From positions 1 through 54,440 of the forward strand of contig CAYHHI010000020.1 in NCBI GenBank assembly GCA_964356335.1: 54,440 bases of DNA, read 5' to 3'. Positions 45,052 through 52,074 of this stretch are shown here, in pieces. A model generated the notes under the pieces. It searched no databases and was not told the origin of the DNA. It saw only the letters and a list, made by a program, of their open reading frames with translations. Source of the stretch: CAYHHI01 sp964356335. GTDB lineage: Bacteria; Arandabacterota; Arandabacteria; Arandabacterales; Arandabacteraceae. Each line of letters begins with the position of its first letter. Within the stretch, counting starts at the first letter, position 1. A program made the translations under genes and the position numbers.

Positions 45052-45324
45052 ATGGTCTCTGGCAAATCGCAGTTTCGAGTCGGTGACACCGTATCTCACA
45101 AGAAGTTGGGCAAGGGGGACATCCTGGATCTGTATCCACTCGGCGAGGACACTTGTGCTGTCATATCCTTCGAGAAGTCGGGGCAGAAGAAGATCATTCT
45201 CAAGTATGCCAATCTCGAGGTAGTCTCACGGCTGAAAGTGGAACGAGAACCCAAGGCAGAAGCGGCGAGCAAGACGAAATCTGCAGATAAGGAAGAGGCG
45301 GAAGTCGGAGAAGAGGGGTCTTGA
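45052..45324 (+). CDS. Stand-alone UvrD/PcrA C-terminal Tudor-like domain protein
   Basis: 90 residues from ATG 45052. Residues about 7-62 (FRVGDTVSHKKLGKGDILDL, then ISFEKSGQKKIILKYANLEVV) resemble the small C-terminal Tudor-like domain of UvrD/PcrA helicases, which is related to CarD/Mfd RNA-polymerase-interacting domains. The tail is Lys/Glu-rich. No helicase is attached. It overlaps deoB by 4 bases (TTGA), so it is translationally coupled to it. A regulatory role at RNA polymerase is possible but speculative. Confidence 0.7.
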   Translation: MVSGKSQFRVGDTVSHKKLGKGDILDLYPLGEDTCAVISFEKSGQKKIILKYANLEVVSRLKVEREPKAEAASKTKSADKEEAEVGEEGS

Positions 45325-46502
45325 CATCCCTGTCCCGGAAGGTCCTCATTGTTGTCCTCGACGGTGTCGGCATCGGGGCCCTTCCTGATGCAAACCTGTA
45401 TGGCGACGAGGGCAGCAATACTCTCGGCAATCTGGCCGCTGCTGTCGGTGGCCTCACGCTTCCCAATCTCGAGCGACTCGGGCTCGGCAATATCTCCCTC
45501 CTCAAGGGTGTCACACCGCAGGCGGCGCCGCTCGCCAGCTACGGCAAGATGGCCGAGGCATCGCCGGGGAAAGACTCAACCTCCGGGCACTGGGAGATGG
45601 CCGGCCTCATTCTGGATAAGCCTTTCCCGACCTACCCTCATGGATTTCCGCCCGAGGTGATCGAGCCCTTCGAGAAGGCGATAGGGAAGGGCGTGCTCGG
45701 CAACTTCGCCGCCTCCGGAACCGAAATAATCAAGACTCTTGGGGATGAACACGTGAGGACAGGCAAACCCATCGTTTACACGTCCGCAGATAGCGTGTTC
45801 CAGATTGCTGCCCATGAGGAAGTGATCCCTCTCGACCAGCTTTACCACATCTGCCGGATCGCGCGCGAGGTGCTCGCCGGCAAACATGCGGTCGGCCGCG
45901 TCATCGCAAGGCCCTTCGTGGGCTCGAGTGGGAATTATGTCAGGACGCCGCACCGCAAGGATTTCTCGATCTGCCCCCCGCGTGCGACCCTGCTGGACCT
46001 GCTCGCAGAAAAAGGCTTCAGGACCGTATCAATGGGGAAGGTTGATTACCTGTTCGCAAAGCGCGGCTTCACCGACAGCATACATGCTGCGTCGAATGCC
46101 GAAAACATGACCAACATCACGGCCGAGGTCTCGAAACCCATAAGCGGTCTTGTGTTTGCAAACCTTGTGGATTTTGATATGCTCTGGGGGCACCGGAACG
46201 ACGTCGAGGGCTTCAGGCGAGGCCTTGAAGAATTCGACCGTGGCTTGCCGGGCATTACGGATGCTCTCGGGAAAGACGATATGCTTGTCATCACTGCCGA
46301 TCATGGCAACGACCCGACGACGGCAAGCACCGATCATTCGAGAGAGCATGTGCCCCTCTTGGTTTATGGCAAGAGCCTGAGGCAAGGCGTAAACCTCGGC
46401 CGAAGACAGACCTTCGCCGATCTGGGAGCTACGATAGGTGAGATGTTTGGAGTCAAGACGGAGGCGGGCACCAGTTTTCTTGCGGAGATAAGTCGGAGCT
46501 GA
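45321..46502 (+). CDS. deoB: Phosphopentomutase
   Basis: 393 residues from TTG 45321, overlapping the preceding stop. An alkaline-phosphatase-superfamily enzyme that interconverts (deoxy)ribose 1-phosphate and 5-phosphate. Motifs: VLIVVLDGVGIGALPDA (first metal Asp), GKDSTSGHWEMAG with the phosphorylated Thr, and the C-terminal metal sites in DFDMLWGHRNDVEGF and ITADHGNDPTTASTDHSREHVPLL. It links the phosphorylase (DeoA, at 48435) to DeoC and RpiB of the same operon. Confidence 0.96.
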   Translation: MTSLSRKVLIVVLDGVGIGALPDANLYGDEGSNTLGNLAAAVGGLTLPNLERLGLGNISLLKGVTPQAAPLASYGKMAEASPGKDSTSGHWEMAGLILDKPFPTYPHGFPPEVIEPFEKAIGKGVLGNFAASGTEIIKTLGDEHVRTGKPIVYTSADSVFQIAAHEEVIPLDQLYHICRIAREVLAGKHAVGRVIARPFVGSSGNYVRTPHRKDFSICPPRATLLDLLAEKGFRTVSMGKVDYLFAKRGFTDSIHAASNAENMTNITAEVSKPISGLVFANLVDFDMLWGHRNDVEGFRRGLEEFDRGLPGITDALGKDDMLVITADHGNDPTTASTDHSREHVPLLVYGKSLRQGVNLGRRQTFADLGATIGEMFGVKTEAGTSFLAEISRS

Positions 46503-46516
46503 ATCGGAGATAGATT

Positions 46517-46897
46517 ATGGATGATTGCGAACTCATTGGTTTGGCATCGGAGGCGCTCGCGCAGGCCTATGCGCCGTATTCAGGGTTCCGGGTTGGCGCC
46601 TGTGTGGTGACGCCCGAGGGTGAAGCCTTCAGCGCGTGCAATGTCTAGAATGCCTCGTTCGGCCTTACCATTTGTGCTGAGCGGGCGGCAATCTTTGCGG
46701 CGGTCGCCAGCGGTCACAGGCAGATTGACAAGGTGGCTGTTGTGAGTGAAAAGGCTGAGAAGCCGCCGTATCCCTGCGGGGCATGCCTCCAGGTGATGAA
46801 CGAATTCGGAGTTCGCACCGTGATCGTGGGGACACTGGGCGGAGCATTCAGGACTCATGAGTTCCGGGAGCTCCTGCCGCGGCCGTTCGAGTTTTGA
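46517..46897 (+). pseudogene. cdd: Cytidine deaminase interrupted by an in-frame TAG
   Basis: From ATG 46517 (GGAG upstream) to TGA 46895-46897 there are 126 codons that read as a full-length Cdd: YAPYSGFRVGACVV, then ACNV-stop-NASFGLTICAERAAIFAAV with the catalytic CAE, then YPCGACLQVMNEF with the second zinc ligand pair. The only defect is TAG at 46646-46648 (codon 44), exactly where the family has the substrate-binding Glu of the N-x-E-N motif, so one G-to-T change (GAG to TAG) explains it. The reading frame after it is intact, so the mutation is recent, or it is a sequencing error. TAG is a normal stop elsewhere here, so codon reassignment is unlikely. It sits in the deo operon, where it would feed uridine to DeoA. 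Confidence 0.9.
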
Positions 46898-46940
46898 GGC
46901 TGAGTTCTTTGGTTCAGGGTTCGAGTTTCGAGGGCAGCGA

Positions 46941-47528
46941 GTGGAAGAGACTTTCGGAAAGCGCATCGAAAAAGTTGTTGAGAGAACCTTCGGCGGTGAA
47001 GCGCCCAAGGTCGTGGTCAGGATGTCAAGGCCTTCCGATGAGCGCATTCCCAAGAGCGCCGAGAGAAGGCTCAAGATAGCAATCGGCTCGGACCCGCGCG
47101 GCTCTGTGCTCAAGAGACAGCTCAAGGAATACCTTGCTGAACTCGGCCACGCCGTGGTGGATTGCGGCATCGAGGAAGGCGGGGTGGGCGACTATCCCAC
47201 GATCGCGCTTCTTGTCTCGGAGAAGGTCGTGCGCAAGATGTGCGACTTCGGAATCGTCATAGATGCGGTGGGTATCGGCTCTGCGATCGCCGCGAACAAA
47301 GTGAGGGGCATAAGAGCAGCGACCTCGTACGATGTTGAATCCGCGCGTTCGAGCCGGCTCCACAATGATGCCAACGTGCTGTCCCTCGGAGCCAACTTCG
47401 TCAATCGCGGCCTTGCGAGGCGAATGGTGAGGACATGGCTTGAGACGCCCTTTGAGGGCGGCAGGCACGCGGCAAGAATCGAAAAGATTGACAAGATCGA
47501 GAGGGATGGTCTTGATGCAAGACTATAA
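46941..47528 (+). CDS. rpiB: RpiB/LacAB-family sugar-phosphate isomerase with N-terminal encapsulation-peptide-like helix
   Basis: 195 residues from GTG 46941 (GAGGG upstream); the frame is open back to ATG 46857 inside cdd, but that part looks repeat-derived. Residues 1-18 (EETFGKRIEKVVERTFGG) form an amphipathic helix followed by a flexible linker to about residue 45. The RpiB domain then starts (LKIAIGSDPRGSVLKRQLKEYL, ending HNDANVLSLGANFVN). In E. coli RpiB the catalytic Cys lies in CGTGIG; here the segment reads DAVGIGSAIAANK with Asp108 in its place. The helix-linker layout is that of cargo targeted to bacterial microcompartments. It overlaps deoC by 14 bases. Confidence 0.85.
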   Translation: MEETFGKRIEKVVERTFGGEAPKVVVRMSRPSDERIPKSAERRLKIAIGSDPRGSVLKRQLKEYLAELGHAVVDCGIEEGGVGDYPTIALLVSEKVVRKMCDFGIVIDAVGIGSAIAANKVRGIRAATSYDVESARSSRLHNDANVLSLGANFVNRGLARRMVRTWLETPFEGGRHAARIEKIDKIERDGLDARL

Positions 47529-48429
47529 CGAGATCGTCGAGCGAGTTGTGCGAGAGGTGATAAGGAAACTTGGGGACCAAGCGCCGCGAGGTCCTCACCC
47601 CGATGCTTTGCGGCAGGCTGGAGAGGGTAGGGGTGGGGGCGCAGGAGGAGTGAAGGGTGAGGGCGCCTGTTCGGTGTGCATCTATTGCGGCAAGTGTGCG
47701 GAGCGGGTTCCTGAGGCGGTCCAGAAGATAAAGGGCGCAGGTGCAGCGAGGATAAGCTCGTCCCTTGGCATTGCGGCGGTGGGCAAGGACGTTGCACCCC
47801 TTATCGACCACACGCTGCTGAAGCCCGATGCGAGTGAAGGGGAGATTGAGAAGCTCTGCCGAGAGGCCAAGGAATTCGAGTTTGCCAGTGTCTGCGTGAA
47901 TCCTTGCTGGGTGAAGATGGCGAGCACGCTCCTTCAAGCGACCAAGGTCAAGGTCTGTTCCGTCGTGGGTTTTCCGCTGGGCGCTGCGAAGAAGGAAGTC
48001 AAGGCGTATGAAACCAGGCGCGCCATACTGGACGGGGCGCGCGAGATAGATATGGTGATGAACGTAGGCGCACTCAAGAGCCAGAACTATAAGCTGGTTG
48101 AAGAGGACATGAGGGACGTGAAGGAAACGTGCGGGAGAGCGATTATCACCAAGGTGATTCTTGAGACGGCACTCCTCACCGATCCCGAGAAGATCAAAGC
48201 CTGCGAGATTGCGAAAAAGGCAGGCCTCGACTTCGTCAAGACCTCGACGGGTTTTGGCCCGGGCGGCGCCACTGTTGATGACGTGAAGCTGATGCGGAGC
48301 GTGGTTGGCGAGCAGATGGGGATCAAGGCGGCGGGAGGGATACGGGACGCCGAGACCGCTGCCCGCATGATTGAAGCAGGCGCCACTCGGATCGGGGCAA
48401 GCGCCAGCGTCAAGATTGTGGGTGGATAG
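47515..48429 (+). CDS. deoC: Deoxyribose-phosphate aldolase with encapsulation-peptide-like helix and CxxCxxCxxC linker
   Basis: 304 residues from ATG 47515, which has GAGAGG at proper spacing; ATG 47506 is too close to it. Residues 3-19 (DYNEIVERVVREVIRKLG) are an amphipathic helix typical of microcompartment encapsulation peptides. A Gly-rich linker (about 20-50) follows, encoded by a palindromic repeat. Next come four cysteines in CxxCxxCxxC spacing (Cys52, 55, 58, 61), then the aldolase TIM barrel from about 88 (IDHTLLKPDA, FASVCVNPCWV, VVGFPLGA, EIDMVMNVGAL). The Schiff-base lysine is Lys242 in DFVKTSTGF. It cleaves deoxyribose-5-P to acetaldehyde and glyceraldehyde-3-P; acetaldehyde is the kind of product that compartments retain. 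Confidence 0.92.
   Translation: MQDYNEIVERVVREVIRKLGDQAPRGPHPDALRQAGEGRGGGAGGVKGEGACSVCIYCGKCAERVPEAVQKIKGAGAARISSSLGIAAVGKDVAPLIDHTLLKPDASEGEIEKLCREAKEFEFASVCVNPCWVKMASTLLQATKVKVCSVVGFPLGAAKKEVKAYETRRAILDGAREIDMVMNVGALKSQNYKLVEEDMRDVKETCGRAIITKVILETALLTDPEKIKACEIAKKAGLDFVKTSTGFGPGGATVDDVKLMRSVVGEQMGIKAAGGIRDAETAARMIEAGATRIGASASVKIVGG
47593..47662 (+). repeat. Palindromic repeat encoding the DeoC linker
   Basis: Terminal arms CCTCACCC (47593-47600) and GGGTGAGG (47655-47662) are exact inverse complements, with GGAGAGGG inside. It shares arms with the elements at 16089 and 42336. It is translated as the Gly/Pro-rich linker between helix and Cys cluster. Confidence 0.6.
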
Positions 48430-48434
48430 ATCTG

Positions 48435-49787
48435 ATGGCATATTCCCATTTCAGGGCAGTTGACATAATCGCAAAGAAGCAGCGGGGCGAGGCCCTGACC
48501 CGGGAGGAGATCGCCTGGTTTGTGCGGTCCTCCGCGGCAGGCACGATTCCTGACTACCAAGTTTCGGCATTCCTCATGGCCGTGTTCTTCAAGAGCATGA
48601 ACTTCCAGGAGACCCGTGACCTCGTGACAGCCATGATCGCCACGGGCAAGACGCTTACCCTAGGCAGTATCGGCCAGACCAAGGTTGACAAGCACTCAAC
48701 CGGCGGTGTGGGAGACAAGATCTCCCTGATCGTAGGCCCCCTTTGCGCGTCAGTCGGAGTGCATGTGCCTATGGTATCAGGCCGTGCCCTGGGGCACACC
48801 GGCGGCACGCTGGATAAGCTGGATGCCATCCCGGGCTTTCGGACGGACCTCAACCCCAAGGAGTTTGAGCGAATCGTGAGAGAGGTCGGCATCGCCATAA
48901 TCGGCCAGACCGATGAGATCGCTCCCGCAGACCGCAAGTTCTATGCTCTCAGAGACGTAACCTCGACTGTTGTCTGCCTTCCGCTGATCGTGAGCAGCAT
49001 TCTCAGTAAGAAGATTGCATCGGGAACCGACGCCATCGTCTTCGACATAAAGACCGGCAAGGGCGCGTTCATGGGAACCACCAAGCGCGCCTGCGAGCTT
49101 GCGAGGCTCCTCACGAAGGTTGCGGCGATGCTCGGCAAGCAGACCTCCGCGATTGTGACTCGCATGGACGAGCCCCTCGGCTCGTGTGTGGGCAACGCGA
49201 TTGAAGTGCGAGAGGCCATCGAGGTGCTCAGAGGAAAGTGGGTTGAAGACCTGGTGACGATCAGCCTTGCCCTTGGTTCGGAGATGCTCTTGCTGGCAGG
49301 CCGGGCCAAGACAAGACCGGAAGCCTGCACGCTCTTACGCACGGCGCTGGTAGGAGGCAAAGGGCTTCAGACATTCAGAGAGATGGTGAGGGCCCAGCAC
49401 GGAGATGCCGGCATTGTTGATGAACCCCGCAGCCTTCCCCAGCCTCGCGTCACAGTACGGCTCATGAGCAAGGCCAGCGGCTTCGTTTCGCACATCGATG
49501 CCATGGCTGTGGGCAGGATCGCGCTCGTGCTGGGCGCAGGCAGGCTCAAGTCAGAAGACAGGGTTGACCACGCGGCGGGAATCGAGTTGCTGAAGAAGAG
49601 AGGTGACCGGGTTGTGAAGGGCGAGCCGCTTGCACTGATCTACGCCAGGGAAACGCCCGTTGCGAGACGATGCGCCGTGCTTCTCGGGGAAGCAATTAGT
49701 TTCTCGCGCACCAAACCAAGACCCAGGCCAATCATAGTTGGAAAAGTAACACCGATGGGTCTTGAGAAACTGAACCTCAGAGATTGA
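48435..49787 (+). CDS. deoA: Pyrimidine-nucleoside (thymidine) phosphorylase
   Basis: 450 residues from ATG 48435. It phosphorolyses (deoxy)uridine or thymidine to base and (deoxy)ribose-1-P. It has an N-terminal helical domain (VDIIAKKQRGEALTREEIAWFV) and the family signature at VDKHSTGGVGDKISLIVGPL. Substrate residues are in SGRALGHTGGTLDKL and LRDVTSTV, followed by KTGKGAFM. The C-terminal alpha/beta domain holds DHAAGIELLKKRGDRV. There is no targeting-type extension at its N-terminus. Last gene of the operon. The next gene is convergent with only 5 bases between, and no terminator is visible. Confidence 0.96.
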   Translation: MAYSHFRAVDIIAKKQRGEALTREEIAWFVRSSAAGTIPDYQVSAFLMAVFFKSMNFQETRDLVTAMIATGKTLTLGSIGQTKVDKHSTGGVGDKISLIVGPLCASVGVHVPMVSGRALGHTGGTLDKLDAIPGFRTDLNPKEFERIVREVGIAIIGQTDEIAPADRKFYALRDVTSTVVCLPLIVSSILSKKIASGTDAIVFDIKTGKGAFMGTTKRACELARLLTKVAAMLGKQTSAIVTRMDEPLGSCVGNAIEVREAIEVLRGKWVEDLVTISLALGSEMLLLAGRAKTRPEACTLLRTALVGGKGLQTFREMVRAQHGDAGIVDEPRSLPQPRVTVRLMSKASGFVSHIDAMAVGRIALVLGAGRLKSEDRVDHAAGIELLKKRGDRVVKGEPLALIYARETPVARRCAVLLGEAISFSRTKPRPRPIIVGKVTPMGLEKLNLRD

Positions 49788-49792
49788 AGGGG

Positions 49793-51835
49793 CTAGTTCT
49801 GGGGAATTCTGTCGCCGTGGTGTTCCTCGCAGTAGCGTGAGGGTTCAGTCCCCGCTATGAAGACTTCAGACCTTCTCATCTGGCACCCTTCGCGGGCCAG
49901 AAGCCCGGTCTCCCGGCAGATCTCCCTATGGACTATTCCTGGCGGCTCGGGGAAGGGTCTGTCCGGCACGCCTTCCAGGGCCTTTGTCATGAAATCGATC
50001 CAGATGGGGAGTGCGGCGCGCGCTCCCGATTCCTTCTCGCCCAGGCGCCTTCGCTCGTCGAACCCCACCCACGTGGCGGCTACCAGATCTGGCGTGTAGC
50101 CGACGAACCAGGCGTCGCTGTAGTCATCGGTTGTGCCGGTCTTACCTGCCAGCGTCTGCGTCATTCCTCTTCCTCTGATGGAGCCGGCAGTCCCCTCGTT
50201 TACGACACTCTGAAGCATCGAGTTCATTATGAAGGCCGTCTCGGGGCTCAGCACCTCTGACTTCCGGGGCAGTTCGCGCAGAAGGGTCCTACCGTCGCGT
50301 GATTCGATTCTTATGATTGCCATGGGCTCGGCCCTTATGCCGCCCGCCGCCAGGACGCCGACCGCCGAGACCAGCTCGAGCATCTTCACTTCGAACGTCC
50401 CGAGGGCAATTGAGCGATATGGCAGCAGATGAGTTCTGATGCCCATCATGCGAGCATAGTTTATCACCGTTCCCTCGCCCACCTTGGCTGCGACCTTGAT
50501 CGCGGGGATGTTTATCGAGTGAGCGAGGGCCTCTCTGGCGATAATGGGACCGGCGAACTCGGCCGAGTAATTCTTGGGCCGCCACTCCTGGCCATCCGGC
50601 AGGCATATCACGAGCGGGTCATCGATCAAGATGTCCGCAGGTGTGAGGCCGTTGTCCACAGCGGCAGTATAGACAAAGATCTTGAAGGCGCTACCGGGCT
50701 GGCGCTCGGCCTGGGTTGCGCGGTTGAAATTGCTTTCCAGGAAATCCCGGCCACCCACCATTGCCTCTATGTAACCGTTCTCGGGATCGATTGCGAGAAG
50801 AGCACCCTGGACGTAGCGTGTGCTGGCGGTCTCGGCTTGGGGTCTGGTGCCCATCGCATCGCGCGGGACGTAGTGCAGGCGTTTCTCCATGGCGCGCAGG
50901 TTGGTTTCCACCGCTACCTCGGCAGCCTGCTGGAGATCGAGATCAAGTGTCGTGTAAACTTTGAGGCCTTCGCGATAGAGGACCGAGGCCCCGTATTTTT
51001 CCTCGAGTATCTGTCGGATGTATTCGGCAAAATAGGCGCCAGGCTCGGCCTTATCGACCTTCAGAACACTGATGTTCTCCCCGGCGGCTGCATCTGCCTC
51101 GTCCCGAGTCATCATGCCCATGTCCTTCATCGATCCGAGGACTATTGCCTGCCGGGCCTTGGCCCGGTCGAAGTGCCTTCGTGGTGAGTAGGCGCTTGGG
51201 TTTCTGGGGAGGCCCGCAAGCATGGCGCACTCGGCGAGCGTCAAGTCTGAGACGTGCTTCCCGAAGAACCTTCGTGAGGCTGCTTCCACACCGTAAGCGC
51301 CCTCGCCAAAGTAGATCTGGTTGAGGTACATTGAGAGGATCTCTTTTTTTGTGAAGTGGCGCTCGATGCGGATGGCGAGAATCGCTTCCTTTATCTTGCG
51401 CGTGACGGTCTGGTCCTGCGTGAGGAAGAGGTTCTTCGCGAGTTGCTGCGTGATGGTGCTTGCGCCGCGCACCCACCTGCGGGCGACGACGTCCTCGGTC
51501 ACGGCCTTGCCGATGGCGAAAAGATTGAGGCCCCAGTGCCTGTAGAATTGCCTGTCCTCGACCGCAATGAAGGCGTTGACGAGATTGGCGGGCATTTCAT
51601 CAAGCGGCACTACGGCTCGGTCTTCCTCGTAGAAGGCCTTGATGGGTCTTTGTTTGATGTCGTAGAGGACCGTCCTCACCCAGGGTTTTACCGAAACCAG
51701 ATCGTCTGTGGAGGGAAGATTGGCGGAGAACCACAAGAAGAGGCCCAGGGCGAGACCAATGGGAACAGCCAGAAGGACGGCTACGGCAATCCCTCTTCGT
51801 CTGATTTGGCTCTGGCGGTTCTTGCTATGTGCCAA
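49793..51835 (-). CDS. Class A penicillin-binding protein (PBP1A family)
   Basis: 680 residues, ATG at 51835. Cytoplasmic tail, one membrane helix (IAVAVLLAVPIGLALGLFLW), then the GT51 glycosyltransferase domain: AFIAVEDRQFYRHWG with the catalytic Glu, RGASTITQQLAKNLFL, and MYLNQIYFGEGAYGVEAASRRFFGK. The transpeptidase domain has SxxK in QPGSAFKIF (near residue 382), SxN in AHSINIP and KTGT in AGKTGTTDDYSDAWFVGY. It polymerises and cross-links peptidoglycan. The extra C-terminal part has two Cys pairs (CRETGLLAREGCQ, and YCEEHHGD), common in this group. Confidence 0.95.
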   Translation of the reverse strand: MAHSKNRQSQIRRRGIAVAVLLAVPIGLALGLFLWFSANLPSTDDLVSVKPWVRTVLYDIKQRPIKAFYEEDRAVVPLDEMPANLVNAFIAVEDRQFYRHWGLNLFAIGKAVTEDVVARRWVRGASTITQQLAKNLFLTQDQTVTRKIKEAILAIRIERHFTKKEILSMYLNQIYFGEGAYGVEAASRRFFGKHVSDLTLAECAMLAGLPRNPSAYSPRRHFDRAKARQAIVLGSMKDMGMMTRDEADAAAGENISVLKVDKAEPGAYFAEYIRQILEEKYGASVLYREGLKVYTTLDLDLQQAAEVAVETNLRAMEKRLHYVPRDAMGTRPQAETASTRYVQGALLAIDPENGYIEAMVGGRDFLESNFNRATQAERQPGSAFKIFVYTAAVDNGLTPADILIDDPLVICLPDGQEWRPKNYSAEFAGPIIAREALAHSINIPAIKVAAKVGEGTVINYARMMGIRTHLLPYRSIALGTFEVKMLELVSAVGVLAAGGIRAEPMAIIRIESRDGRTLLRELPRKSEVLSPETAFIMNSMLQSVVNEGTAGSIRGRGMTQTLAGKTGTTDDYSDAWFVGYTPDLVAATWVGFDERRRLGEKESGARAALPIWIDFMTKALEGVPDRPFPEPPGIVHREICRETGLLAREGCQMRRSEVFIAGTEPSRYCEEHHGDRIPQN

Positions 51836-51988
51836 GTTTGCGCGTTCCTACCTGTCGAGATCCAGTGCCGTATCTCAGTACCTTTGGTCTCGGCTTGGGG
51901 TTCCCTCTTCGATGTCTTTTGCTGAAATCTAATCCAACCTCCGCACCAGTTCAAGGCATTAAGCACTCGCTACCTTAGACGCCACCGT

Positions 51989-52018
51989 ATAGGGGGACAC
52001 GACATAGGGGGACACGAC
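51989..52018 (+). repeat. Perfect 15-base tandem repeat upstream of tyrS
   Basis: ATAGGGGGACACGAC occurs twice head-to-tail (51989-52003, 52004-52018), between the divergent PBP and tyrS genes. It could be an operator or a remnant of a repeat/insertion end. Confidence 0.6.
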
Positions 52019-52074
52019 AGAGCAGTCCGAAATAGGCGTTGTGCCCCCGAAATTAAAGTGATAGAGTGCGCTTG

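Noticed and set aside
46646..46648. TAG as a reassigned sense codon in cdd
   Set aside because: Several intact genes in the window end with TAG, and none of them reads on into conserved sequence.
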